Below are positions 9,980 through 18,341 of a DNA stretch of 64,000 nt, in pieces. A program made the position numbers and the translations under genes. Every line of letters begins with the position of its first letter. The stretch's first letter is position 1. A model generated the notes under the pieces. It was not told where the DNA came from and did no database searches. It saw nothing but the letters and a program-made list of their open reading frames with translations. Source of the DNA: Methylococcaceae bacterium (GTDB lineage Bacteria; Pseudomonadota; Gammaproteobacteria; Methylococcales; Methylomonadaceae); assembly GCA_030693065.1 (NCBI GenBank), contig JAUYBL010000038.1:124001-188000 (forward strand), given 5' to 3'.

Positions 9980-10426
9980 TCACCGCTTCAAATTGATAAT
10001 GATACCCGCACCATCCATAGATTTTTTCTTATCTGCTTCCGGCTCTTGAGACATCAATATCTGTCCATCTAACGTCAATGACCGTGGTGGTTTTTTTTGA
10101 GTTGCAAAAATACCCTCCGGCGCTGTTTCAAAGGTATGATCTATTTGCTTTTTGAGAGCACTTTTTTCTAAATCATCAACAGACAAAGATAAATCCAGTG
10201 ATTTTTGCTGCTCTTTATCGATAACGGGAATTACAGATTTTGGCTGAGAATTCTTATCTGACTTACTTTTAGAGTTTTTTCTGACAGTTGTTTTAATGCC
10301 GTTAGTTTTTTTTACAGAACTGAATTTTTTAGAATTATCACTTTCATTATTGGCAAACACTGTCGACATTGGCATAGCCATCATTAAAGATAAAAACCCA
10401 CAACATAGCTTACGGTATGTTTTCAT
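9980..10426 (-). CDS. Small secreted hypothetical protein
   Basis: 148 residues with a signal peptide (CCGFLSLMMAMPMSTVFA, cleavage probably near Ala25). The mature part is Lys- and Ser-rich and basic, with few hydrophobic segments, so it is likely an unstructured periplasmic protein. It ends in ADKKKSMDGAGIIINLKR. I do not recognise a family. It converges with the diguanylate cyclase gene, with 29 bp between the stops. Downstream of pckA and in the same direction, it could have its own promoter in the 105-bp gap. Confidence 0.65.
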   Translation of the reverse strand: MKTYRKLCCGFLSLMMAMPMSTVFANNESDNSKKFSSVKKTNGIKTTVRKNSKSKSDKNSQPKSVIPVIDKEQQKSLDLSLSVDDLEKSALKKQIDHTFETAPEGIFATQKKPPRSLTLDGQILMSQEPEADKKKSMDGAGIIINLKR

Positions 10427-10509
10427 CTATGCCTCGAAGAGTTAAATTCTCCAAAAAATCATGATGTTGAAAGAGTGATAAGACTGATTCTTGTAAAAAA
10501 TCAGCCTAC

Positions 10510-10523
10510 ACCACTCGAGTGGT
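10510..10523 (-). terminator. Perfect 14-bp palindrome after pckA
   Basis: ACCACTCGAGTGGT lies 8 bp past the pckA stop. On the minus strand a T6 run follows about 10 bases later, so it is only a weak terminator candidate. Confidence 0.35.
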
Positions 10524-10531
10524 ATTTGAAA

Positions 10532-12112
10532 TTAAATACTCGGTCCAGCTTGAGTAAAATCAAAGTCATCATTGGCGACGATATACTTCTTAAAATTATC
10601 GACAAACATGCCTGCTAATTTTGCTGCTATTTCATCAAAATGCGCTTTGTCTGCCCAAGCGTCACGAGGATTCAATAAAGAATCTTCAACTCCTGGCAAT
10701 TGTTTGGGGATATTCAGGCCAAAAAACGGCACAACCTCAAATTCAGCGCCATTAATACTTCCATCAAGTATCGCATTAATACATGCACGAGTCGCTTTAA
10801 TACTCATACGCTTGCCAACACCGTAGCCACCACCCGCCCATCCGGTATTCACCAAATAGGCATTTACGCCGTGTTTTTCCATCTTCTCGCCCAACAACTT
10901 AGCGTAAACAGTAGGATGAAGCGGTAAGAAAGCTTCGCCAAAACAGGCAGAGAATGTAGCCTGCGGCTCGATAATGCCTCGCTCAGTACCGGCAACTTTG
11001 GCGGTATAGCCAGACAAGAAATAATACATCGCTTGCTCTTTAGTCAGCTTAGAGACCGGTGGTAAAACACCAAAAGCGTCACAACTTAAAAAGATGATAT
11101 TGCGTGGCTGTCCGGCTATTAAGGTAGCCTCATGATTATCGATATGTTCAATGGGATAAGACACACGGGTATTTTCGGTTTTGGCACTATCAAAAAAATC
11201 TACCACGCCGTCTTCATCGTAAACCACGTTTTCAAGCAAGGCATCACGTTTAATAGCACTAAAAATTTCCGGTTCTGTTTCAGGCGTCAGCCCAATACAT
11301 TTGGCATAACAGCCGCCTTCAAAATTGAACACACCATGACCATTCCAACCATGCTCATCATCACCGATCAACTTGCGGTTGGCATCCGTTGATAAAGTCG
11401 TTTTGCCAGTACCTGAAAGACCAAAAAACAAGGCTACATCGCCATCTTTACCGACATTGGCGCTGCAATGCATTGACAAAATATCTTCCAGTGGCAGCCA
11501 GTAATTCATCATTGTGAAGATGCCTTTTTTCATCTCCCCGCCGTACCAAGTACCGCCAATAATGGCGATATTTTTCTCGACGTTGAAAATGCAAAATACT
11601 TCAGAATTTAGGCCTTGTTTTTGCCATTTTTCATTAGTCAAATTGCTGGCATTGTAAACACGAAAGTCAGGTGAGAAACCTTCCAGTTGTTCGTCCGTTG
11701 GCCGGATAAACATATTTTTTACAAAATGTGATTGCCACGCAAACTCAGTGATAAATCGAACTGATTTTCTAGTATCAGGATGCGCACCGCTAAAACCATC
11801 GGTTACATACACATTTTTATCGGAAAGATACTCGATAACGTCAGCATATAGTTCATCGAAAATCTCTGGTGAAATAGGTTTGTTAATATTGCCCCAAGCG
11901 ATATGGTTGCTGGACGGTGTCTGTTGTACAAAATACTTGTCTTTTGGCGATCGACCGGTAAATTTGCCGGTATCGACCATCATGGTCCCGTTGCTAGAGA
12001 CTCGACCTTCACTGTTATGAAGTTCGTGTTCAAAAAGATCGTCGTAACTAATATTGTAATAAATCTTCCCGACGCTTTTCAGGCCCAAGTTTTCTGCAGT
12101 CAATGCACTCAT
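10532..12112 (-). CDS. pckA: Phosphoenolpyruvate carboxykinase (ATP)
   Basis: Interconverts oxaloacetate plus ATP with PEP, CO2 and ADP; a gluconeogenic or anaplerotic enzyme. The 526-residue size fits the ATP-dependent family. The phosphate-binding kinase-1a loop [11 protein letters not shown] starts at about residue 231. Substrate and metal motifs [22 protein letters not shown] and LIGDDEHGW are all present. The frame opens with GTG ATG. I choose the ATG at 12112 because GAGGA lies 7 bases upstream. The leader between truA and pckA carries two hairpins, listed separately, which could affect expression. Confidence 0.98.
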   Translation of the reverse strand: MSALTAENLGLKSVGKIYYNISYDDLFEHELHNSEGRVSSNGTMMVDTGKFTGRSPKDKYFVQQTPSSNHIAWGNINKPISPEIFDELYADVIEYLSDKNVYVTDGFSGAHPDTRKSVRFITEFAWQSHFVKNMFIRPTDEQLEGFSPDFRVYNASNLTNEKWQKQGLNSEVFCIFNVEKNIAIIGGTWYGGEMKKGIFTMMNYWLPLEDILSMHCSANVGKDGDVALFFGLSGTGKTTLSTDANRKLIGDDEHGWNGHGVFNFEGGCYAKCIGLTPETEPEIFSAIKRDALLENVVYDEDGVVDFFDSAKTENTRVSYPIEHIDNHEATLIAGQPRNIIFLSCDAFGVLPPVSKLTKEQAMYYFLSGYTAKVAGTERGIIEPQATFSACFGEAFLPLHPTVYAKLLGEKMEKHGVNAYLVNTGWAGGGYGVGKRMSIKATRACINAILDGSINGAEFEVVPFFGLNIPKQLPGVEDSLLNPRDAWADKAHFDEIAAKLAGMFVDNFKKYIVANDDFDFTQAGPSI

Positions 12113-12124
12113 CACAGCTTCCTC

Positions 12125-12184
12125 GGATGGTTTAAGACCATCTCTAATCTATATTAAAAATTCGGCCGGTCATCTTAACCGGCC
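12125..12184 (-). promoter_or_regulatory. Two hairpins in the pckA leader, one terminator-like
   Basis: Reading toward pckA on the minus strand, a 7-bp GC-rich stem (12164-12170 with 12178-12184) is followed by GAATTTTTAATA. A second hairpin, GATGGT/ACCATC, follows at about 12126-12142 and ends just before the GAGGA ribosome site. The pair resembles an attenuation or translation-control leader. An unrelated upstream terminator is the simpler reading. Confidence 0.4.
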
Positions 12185-12324
12185 ACGTCCGCTCGTTATA
12201 ACTTAAAAAGTTTTTACTGACAAGGCGTCAGCCTATTATCTCTGAACAGTTTTAGCGGCTCAGCAAGCCGTACTAGCTCGTTTAATGACAAATCCAATCC
12301 AGCGCTCATTTCTAACTCATCATT

Positions 12325-12363
12325 AAAAATGCCACTAATCAAAGCGTTTTGCATCTAGTGGCA
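12325..12363 (-). terminator. Intrinsic terminator overlapping the truA stop
   Basis: The stem TGCCACTA/TAGTGGCA (12356-12363 with 12330-12337) includes the last truA codons and the stop. On the minus strand it is followed directly by T5. Confidence 0.6.
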
Positions 12364-13153
12364 ATTTTTCAAATAGCGGATGTTTAGTAATGCCGTAATG
12401 CTCAGGGTAATACACAGCCCCCAGATACAAGCCATCTGGTGAGGCTGTCACCCCTCCCAGTTTGCGGCTTTTCAGCTCAAGTAATTGTTGCGTCCAGTCT
12501 ATAGGCTGTTTTCCTGAGCCAATATCCATCAACACACCGGCAATATTTCTAACCATATGGTGCAAAAAAGCATTGGCAGAAATATCTATGATAACGTTGT
12601 CACCTTGTCGATACACGTCAATAAAGTACATGTTTCGAAAAGGACTTTTAGATTGACAACCCTGTGCCCGAAATGAAGAAAAATCATGTTGCCCGATTAA
12701 GTATTGCGCCGCCTGATGCATTTTTTTTGCATCCAACGATGGATAACACCACGTCACTTGCTTGCGTAGTAATGCCGATTTAACCGGTCTGTTTAGAATG
12801 ATGTAGCGATAAAAACGGGCAATGGCACTGTACCGAGCATGGAAATCACCCACCGCCTCTTTAACCCAGGTGATTTTGACATCGTCCGGCAAGTTGGTAT
12901 TACCACCCAATAACCAAGCGTGTAAGTCTCGATGGCTGCTGGTATCGAAATGCACCACTTGTTCCAGCGCATGCACACCGGCATCGGTTCGGCCGGCACA
13001 CAATACCGTCACAGGATGATTGGCTACTTTCGACAATGCGCGTTCCAATACTTGCTGCACGCTCTGTCGATTGGCCTGCCACTGCCAGCCGCTATAGCCG
13101 CTGCCATCGTACTCAACGCCCAACACTAAGCGCGTTTTAAATAATTCACTCAT
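12335..13153 (-). CDS. truA: tRNA pseudouridine(38-40) synthase
   Basis: Converts U38-U40 in the tRNA anticodon arm to pseudouridine. It has 272 residues, the usual size. The catalytic aspartate is Asp57 in CAGRTDAGVHA, and the family motifs FHARYSAIARFYRY and FLHHMVRNIAG are present. The start overlaps the end of the L,D-transpeptidase gene by 8 bp, so the two are translationally coupled. It is the last gene of the DUF2760-Hsp70-transpeptidase unit, and an intrinsic terminator overlaps its stop codon. Confidence 0.97.
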   Translation of the reverse strand: MSELFKTRLVLGVEYDGSGYSGWQWQANRQSVQQVLERALSKVANHPVTVLCAGRTDAGVHALEQVVHFDTSSHRDLHAWLLGGNTNLPDDVKITWVKEAVGDFHARYSAIARFYRYIILNRPVKSALLRKQVTWCYPSLDAKKMHQAAQYLIGQHDFSSFRAQGCQSKSPFRNMYFIDVYRQGDNVIIDISANAFLHHMVRNIAGVLMDIGSGKQPIDWTQQLLELKSRKLGGVTASPDGLYLGAVYYPEHYGITKHPLFEKLPLDAKRFD

Positions 13154-13634
13154 GAATATAAACTTTCAGCCCAGTATCCACGCGATCGAACAATTCAATC
13201 AAATCGAGATTTTTCATTCTCACGCAACCATGCGAACCCGGCGTGCCATCGATTTTTTCATCCGGACAACCATGGATATAAATATAGCGCCAGGTACTAT
13301 CGACTTTGCCGTACCGGTTAAGGCCGGGCTCTAGTCCGCCTAGCCATAAAATTCGAGTCAACACCCAGTCGCGTTGAGGATTTTGTTGTTGCAAATCGGC
13401 GCTATAGATTTCTCCAGTAGGGCGTCTGCCGACAAACACTGCTTGTGACGGTTGCTCGGCACCAATTTTTGCCCTGATACGATGCCAACCAGTAGGCGTG
13501 CATTCGCTGCCCATCAGTTCTCCAGGACCGTTCTTGGCTGTGGAGATTGGATAACTTTGTAGCAGCTGTCCCTCTTTCATCAAAGATAAGCGTTGACCGC
13601 TGATTGAAATATCAATATACGAATCAGGTCTCAT
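13146..13634 (-). CDS. L,D-transpeptidase (YkuD fold)
   Basis: 162 residues with the complete YkuD catalytic signature: His121 in YIHGCPD, then SHGCVRM with Cys137 as the nucleophile. Family members cross-link peptidoglycan or attach proteins to it. This copy has no visible signal peptide (it begins MRPDSYIDISISGQRLSL), which is odd for a periplasmic enzyme, although several short family members share this. The gene starts 17 bp after the Hsp70-like gene and overlaps truA. Its exact acceptor is unknown. Confidence 0.88.
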   Translation of the reverse strand: MRPDSYIDISISGQRLSLMKEGQLLQSYPISTAKNGPGELMGSECTPTGWHRIRAKIGAEQPSQAVFVGRRPTGEIYSADLQQQNPQRDWVLTRILWLGGLEPGLNRYGKVDSTWRYIYIHGCPDEKIDGTPGSHGCVRMKNLDLIELFDRVDTGLKVYIHE

Positions 13635-13651
13635 AGCATTGCCACTCGCAA

Positions 13652-15634
13652 TTAACCGCTTTCCCCTGCCCTGACATCAAATTCAATCTTCCAGTTAGTA
13701 CCATCTGTTTGTGATACTGCGTTTAGCTCCAATGTGCCCACTTCAGTGACTGCGGCCCCCAAATGCACGGGAATTACTTCCCCTGGTTTACGCCCTTCTT
13801 CAGGAAGCGTGATTTCGATCTCATCAAGCTCATCAAGTTCACGTTCAGTCCAATAATCCAAACGCGTACCCGCTATATCGTCACGACGACTGGTCGAGGC
13901 AAAAAAACGGAACCTGACCGGCTCACCAATCACCAAGCCAAATTCGTCATCAGGCAGCTCTTGGCGCGTACCCTCCTCCATGCCGAACGGCGCGATACAC
14001 AATGCTTCGATTTGCGGCGGCAAACCGGGGACTGCAGGCATCGCGCTTTCGATACCCACATAATAAGACGCCGCAGTACCGCCTTTGATACGAACACCTT
14101 TACCTTTGCGAACAAAACCATAGTAGGTCGCACCACGGGCAACCGCTAAATCAAGATCGGCACCCTCCAGCAATCTTGCGTCCGGTGCCTGTTCAGCTCG
14201 CAACCAATTATTCAACACATCCATTAAACGCAGCGCCAAGCCTTCGGCCTTTAACACGCCGCCGTTAAACAATACCGCTGTCGGGTGCAGAAAAGTGGCA
14301 TGGATCGGCAGATTTATATCGCTTAGTTCATCTGTAGCAGTAAGCTGTTTAGTCAAAAACGCGGCTAGGTGTCGAGTAATAGCTGCATCTTGCGCATACG
14401 GCAAACCAGCTGTTCTCAAGCCTGAGCGTGGCCGACTTACCGGCCTGTCGCCCACTGATACATGAGGAAGAAAACCTTCCACCAGCACTCTATTAACTTC
14501 GTCACGGGTCAATTCTGTACGCAAAGTGCCACCAATTAACGAGGATCCTCGATTAGCAACAACTATCGGTACATTATCAATATCCTGTTGATTGAAGATT
14601 TTTTCTTTGGCATCACGACAGCTATGGGTCAAGGCTTGAATTTGCCAAGGCTCCAGACGTTTACCGTCGACTTCTAACTTTGCCTTAACCGTGTATGCCA
14701 ACGCTAAATCCATATTGTCGCCGCCCAGCAAAATATGATCACCGACCGCAACGCGAGTTAGCTCCAGATTGCCGTCTCGTTGAGTCACCGCAATCAACGA
14801 TAAATCTGTCGTGCCGCCGCCAACATCAATCACCAAAATAATATCGCCGACTTCCGCCTGCTTGCGCCAATCGCCGTGACTTTTTTCAATCCAGCTATAC
14901 AACGCCGCTTGCGGCTCTTCCAATAAGATGGCCTGATTCAAGCCTACCGCGCGCGCGGCTTCAACCGTTAATTCCCGTGCTGCCGGATCAAACGAAGCCG
15001 GTACGGTAATCACTACATCCTGCTGTGCCAAAGGCGCATTAGGATGCTGGCTGTGCCAAGCGTCAACAAGATGCTGCAAATAGGCCGTAGTTGCCTGAAA
15101 CGGCGAGACACGCTCGATTTCGTCCGGCGCATCGGCGGGCAAAATCGGCGCCTTGCAATCTACCCCAGCGTGACACAACCAACTTTTAGCACTGGACACC
15201 AAACGAATAGGTGTTTTGCTGCCAAGATTACGGGCAATCTCACCAACCAAATACTGAGGCTTTGCCGTCCAGGGTAAGGCGGTTGAACCTTCGGCGATCT
15301 CGGCAGAATGAGCCAAATACAAAAAAGACGGTAATTGCAATTTCTCTTCGACACTACCGGGTGCAGTCAATTGCGGAATAGCCATCACTTGCTGAGAAAA
15401 TTCAGCATCGTCAACGCCATCAAGCTTTGCATAAGACAACACGCAATGCGTAGTGCCTAAGTCAATACCCACCGAAAACAAAGGTTGGCCATGGTCAGCA
15501 GAAAATTGCGGTTGTGCGTAATTATCGACGTTGGGCTGCGACTCGAACGCAGTTGTCGATACAATTGTTTCTGGCGCAACAGATGGCGGCGATTGGGTGT
15601 CTTCGCCAGACACATGGCCAAATAATCCCTTCAT
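13652..15634 (-). CDS. Hsp70-family ATPase with shortened C-terminus
   Basis: 660 residues. An N-terminal extension of about 53 residues (low complexity, Gln/Pro/Ser) precedes an Hsp70-type ATPase domain. Phosphate loops are GIDLGTTHCVLSYA (56-69) and VIDVGGGTTDLS. The adenosine region is recognisable, with EEPQAALYSW. The C-terminal part lacks a normal DnaK substrate-binding lid and ends in a beta-rich segment (ELDEIEITLPEEGRKPGEV). It is not DnaK, HscA or YegD. Its ATG overlaps the DUF2760 stop (ATGA), so the two proteins probably work together. Substrate unknown; a membrane-linked chaperone or ATPase is an inference. Confidence 0.85.
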   Translation of the reverse strand: MKGLFGHVSGEDTQSPPSVAPETIVSTTAFESQPNVDNYAQPQFSADHGQPLFSVGIDLGTTHCVLSYAKLDGVDDAEFSQQVMAIPQLTAPGSVEEKLQLPSFLYLAHSAEIAEGSTALPWTAKPQYLVGEIARNLGSKTPIRLVSSAKSWLCHAGVDCKAPILPADAPDEIERVSPFQATTAYLQHLVDAWHSQHPNAPLAQQDVVITVPASFDPAARELTVEAARAVGLNQAILLEEPQAALYSWIEKSHGDWRKQAEVGDIILVIDVGGGTTDLSLIAVTQRDGNLELTRVAVGDHILLGGDNMDLALAYTVKAKLEVDGKRLEPWQIQALTHSCRDAKEKIFNQQDIDNVPIVVANRGSSLIGGTLRTELTRDEVNRVLVEGFLPHVSVGDRPVSRPRSGLRTAGLPYAQDAAITRHLAAFLTKQLTATDELSDINLPIHATFLHPTAVLFNGGVLKAEGLALRLMDVLNNWLRAEQAPDARLLEGADLDLAVARGATYYGFVRKGKGVRIKGGTAASYYVGIESAMPAVPGLPPQIEALCIAPFGMEEGTRQELPDDEFGLVIGEPVRFRFFASTSRRDDIAGTRLDYWTERELDELDEIEITLPEEGRKPGEVIPVHLGAAVTEVGTLELNAVSQTDGTNWKIEFDVRAGESG

Positions 15635-16287
15635 AACTCCACCTCTGCAGCGGCGATAATCTTGGCGTTATATCCTTGCGTTAATTTGGGCAGCCTAATA
15701 TCCGTCACTTGCCAGCCTTTATGTACCAAACTGCCGGTAAACGGCGCGGAGCCGACAATATTGCCGGTCAGGCGCACACTGCCGGCATCAAAACCTGACG
15801 GCAAGGTAACCTTACTGCCTTCCGACTCGGAGCGCACAGTCGCCAAAGTAAAATGTTCGTTAATGGCTTTATTACATCCCTCATGCACCACCCTTGCCGC
15901 CACACCAATATCGGCATCGCTATAGCTGCCAATGTCTTCTTTGATGAAATCAATAAAGCGGGCTTCTTTTTGCAACAAGCCAAGTAATTGCAGTGCTGCG
16001 TCTGGCGTTGCTTCTTTTAAAATCAACGGCTCAGGTGCAGGGGCCTGGACAATTTTCTCAACTTCGACGATTTTTTCTACCACTTTAATCACCGGTTCTG
16101 GCGCTGCCGCCAAGGGTTGCGCGGCAGATTCAGCGGGTTTTTTATTGCTGCGCGCAAGACTGATCACCATAGACAGCAACAAAACAATCAAAATCAGCGC
16201 TAATACGGCAACCGTGCCTGCCAAACACACATGCCATAAATCGAACGTGGTCGGTTTAAGTGATAAATCAATCGTGTAATTATTCAT
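15631..16287 (-). CDS. DUF2760-type membrane-anchored protein
   Basis: 218 residues from ATG 16287, which has AAAGG 8 bases upstream. The longer frame to 16347 would run through the terminator at 16325-16367 and is rejected. One hydrophobic helix (about 16-40, LALILIVLLLSMVISLA) is followed by an Ala/Pro/Glu linker. The C-terminal domain contains ALQLLGLLQKEARFIDFIKEDIG and VRLTGNIVGSAPFTGSLVHKG, which I recognise as DUF2760. Family members are commonly next to Hsp70-like ATPases, as here. Function is unknown; it may anchor the ATPase to the membrane. Confidence 0.8.
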   Translation of the reverse strand: MNNYTIDLSLKPTTFDLWHVCLAGTVAVLALILIVLLLSMVISLARSNKKPAESAAQPLAAAPEPVIKVVEKIVEVEKIVQAPAPEPLILKEATPDAALQLLGLLQKEARFIDFIKEDIGSYSDADIGVAARVVHEGCNKAINEHFTLATVRSESEGSKVTLPSGFDAGSVRLTGNIVGSAPFTGSLVHKGWQVTDIRLPKLTQGYNAKIIAAAEVEL

Positions 16288-16324
16288 TGCAAATACCTTT
16301 GTTATTGTTGTCACGCGGCGCATC

Positions 16325-16367
16325 AAAAAGCCCCCTACCCCGCCCATCCAGGCGAATGCAGGAGGCT
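16325..16367 (-). terminator. Intrinsic terminator after the small secreted protein gene
   Basis: On the minus strand AGCCTCC pairs with GGGGGCT, and an inner CGCC/GGCG stem sits in the loop. TTTTG follows. It separates the 16379-16762 gene from the DUF2760-Hsp70 unit. Confidence 0.7.
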
Positions 16368-16378
16368 GCGCTGATTAT

Positions 16379-16762
16379 TTATTGTTGTTGACTACCTTTA
16401 CGAGCGGCTTCCGAGAACATCATTCCTTGCAAAGCGGTACGTGTAGTTTGGATGCGCATTTGTTTCAAATGCCGGTCGGCAATCACTTCAGGTACCTTTT
16501 CAGCGATATAAATCTCGCGCATCTTGGCCAGACCCGGCTCGCAATGCTTAATGATTGCCTCAGTTGAGACACGGCTTTCTTTGGTTTGATATTCAGGTTT
16601 TTGCATTTCGTCACCTACACAACGTTTGTATTGGTATCTGGCTTCTTGAATTTTTTTCATCGTGTCTTCAGACAACGTGGTGTTTTGCCACTCATCTTTG
16701 CTTTCTTCGGCATAAGCGCTTGCCGACAACAGCAATAGGCTTAAAAAAATAATTTGTTTCAT
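16379..16762 (-). CDS. Small secreted hypothetical protein
   Basis: 127 residues starting at ATG 16762, with GAGGA five bases upstream. The frame is open to 16855, but the signal peptide begins at this ATG (MKQIIFLSLLLLSASAYA, cleavage near residue 18). The mature part is predicted helical and charged, with two cysteines (about 47 and 73 of the precursor: YKRCVGDE, IKHCEPG) that could form a disulphide. I do not recognise a family. The intrinsic terminator just downstream makes it a single-gene unit. Confidence 0.7.
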   Translation of the reverse strand: MKQIIFLSLLLLSASAYAEESKDEWQNTTLSEDTMKKIQEARYQYKRCVGDEMQKPEYQTKESRVSTEAIIKHCEPGLAKMREIYIAEKVPEVIADRHLKQMRIQTTRTALQGMMFSEAARKGSQQQ

Positions 16763-17137
16763 GCTCTTCCTCGATAGGGTTAATGAACTGTGGGCAATTT
16801 TACGCGAAGCACAACAAAAACAATAACATTTAAGCTGCACCTTAACCTTACCCAAGGCTATTTATCTGTCAATGCAGATCCATCCAATCCAGTGCAAAGC
16901 ACTTAACGTCTGCACAACAATAAGGCAGGATTCAATACTGCCCTGCCCGCTAAAATAACCAAAAATTCAACATAAGCCATTGTAATTAAAAATAAAAGAT
17001 TAACAAAACAGCCACACAATTATTCTGGCATACCGTTTGCTGTATTGGTTATGGGGACGGCAAGTGCATACCACTACACTAAAGCATTGCTGTAACCGAA
17101 TCAGAACGAATACATTCACGCAATAGGAAGGTGGGTT
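16763..17137. other. Divergent intergenic region upstream of the membrane cytochrome
   Basis: About 375 bp between two divergent genes. It contains the sigma-54-like promoter at 17026-17041 and the strong ribosome site AGGAAGGTGGG before ATG 17138. No other repeat or RNA gene is visible. Confidence 0.5.
17026..17041 (+). promoter_or_regulatory. Sigma-54 (RpoN)-type -24/-12 promoter
   Basis: TGGCATACCGTTTGCT: the invariant GG (17027-17028) and GC (17039-17040) have the exact RpoN spacing, and the flanking bases fit. It lies 97 bp before ATG 17138, the expected distance for a short leader. Confidence 0.65.
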
Positions 17138-18283
17138 ATGGAAAAGCGTTGCTTAAGATTTCAAGATATTTCAGTCAGCGAGAAAATGCTTTATTCGCTG
17201 TTTTTAATGACCATCGGCATCGGTTATTTGTTCGCGCTAACCCACATGTATTACACCCATCAAATGCGTGACGGTGAGCCCGGCATGTCCATTCAAGATG
17301 TGATGATTGCGTATTACGGCTCGCAAGATCAAACCCGGCTGGGGTCTGCCATCAATGGCGGCCCTATGGAGCCAAATCTAAAGTCTGCTAACGACAAAGA
17401 AAAAATTCTGGTTTGGCTAAGCACCGGTAAATCAAAAGCTGCTTTCGAACAGGATATTGCGCCAATCCTCAATCGAGACTGTACCCTTTGCCACAATGGT
17501 GAAACTAATCCCGGCTTGCCCAACTTGACTAACTACGAAGGTGTGATGGAAGTCGCTTCATCAAAAGCAGCATCGATACCGGGATTGGTGAAAGTCTCCC
17601 ACATACACCTGTTCGGCATCGCCTTCATTTTGCTGTTTGTGGGCAGAATATTTATTTATTGCCGAATGAACGTCACTTTAAAACGCATCATTGTGGTGAT
17701 TCCGTTTTTATCGATGCTGATTGATACCTTGTCCTGGTTTATCACTCGTAATAATCCCAGCTTTGCTTATGTCGTCGTGGCATCTGGCGCATTGATGGGG
17801 CTATCGATGGGAGCGCAAATTATTATCAGCTTGTATCAAATGTGGGTGGAGACTTTTCATCCCAAACTTTGGCTCTCTGCATCCCAGCAACAACTGCTGA
17901 AAAAAATCGTCATCTCATTTGAGCAAATAGCATCACCTATAGTTTCATCCAGCAAAGCTTGTGTGCTGAAATTCGCCCCCATCATTTGGCTGCAACTTCG
18001 CGTAGCAGCGGTTCAAGTCAGCCTGAGTTTGTATCACATTGTCCGATACCAACTTCATCCCAAGCTGAATTTATCGGTTAATAATCAACTTAAAGCCCAG
18101 CAATACAAACAAACATTGACTGAATCGGGTTATAGCGTTTGGTTTGTCGGCAATGGCTGGCTGGTGAAAGAATCAGTATTAACTTGGTTGTTTTTTAACT
18201 CGATTGACGCGCTTGAACACTATATTCAACACTTACCCTATCAAGCATCTGCTTCGACTGAGCCTTCTGAATATAAGGTTTAA
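17138..18283 (+). CDS. Membrane protein with a c-type haem site
   Basis: 381 residues. One N-terminal membrane helix (about 17-35) leads to a periplasmic segment with a single haem c motif, CTLCH at 115-119, in a DIAPILNRDCTLCHNG context typical of cytochrome domains. Three more helices follow (about 152-174, 183-202, 208-233). The C-terminal region (about 245-381) is soluble and probably cytoplasmic or amphipathic. I do not recognise a named family; a redox sensor or electron-transfer subunit is possible. It has a sigma-54-type promoter, and it converges with a periplasmic cytochrome gene across a shared terminator. Confidence 0.75.
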   Translation: MEKRCLRFQDISVSEKMLYSLFLMTIGIGYLFALTHMYYTHQMRDGEPGMSIQDVMIAYYGSQDQTRLGSAINGGPMEPNLKSANDKEKILVWLSTGKSKAAFEQDIAPILNRDCTLCHNGETNPGLPNLTNYEGVMEVASSKAASIPGLVKVSHIHLFGIAFILLFVGRIFIYCRMNVTLKRIIVVIPFLSMLIDTLSWFITRNNPSFAYVVVASGALMGLSMGAQIIISLYQMWVETFHPKLWLSASQQQLLKKIVISFEQIASPIVSSSKACVLKFAPIIWLQLRVAAVQVSLSLYHIVRYQLHPKLNLSVNNQLKAQQYKQTLTESGYSVWFVGNGWLVKESVLTWLFFNSIDALEHYIQHLPYQASASTEPSEYKV

Positions 18284-18297
18284 TAACTAATAAACTT

Positions 18298-18332
18298 AAA
18301 AGCCTCCCTCGTTTAACTCGAGGGAGGCTTTT
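18298..18332. terminator. Strong bidirectional intrinsic terminator
   Basis: A perfect 14-bp stem including the A/T flanks (AAAAGCCTCCCTCG with its complement) around a 7-base loop. It has A-rich and T-rich sides, so it works for both convergent genes. Confidence 0.9.
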
Positions 18333-18341
18333 ATCGGTTTC

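Noticed and set aside
16288-16347. 20-residue extension of the DUF2760 protein
   Set aside because: It overlaps the terminator of the upstream gene; ATG 16287 has a good ribosome site.
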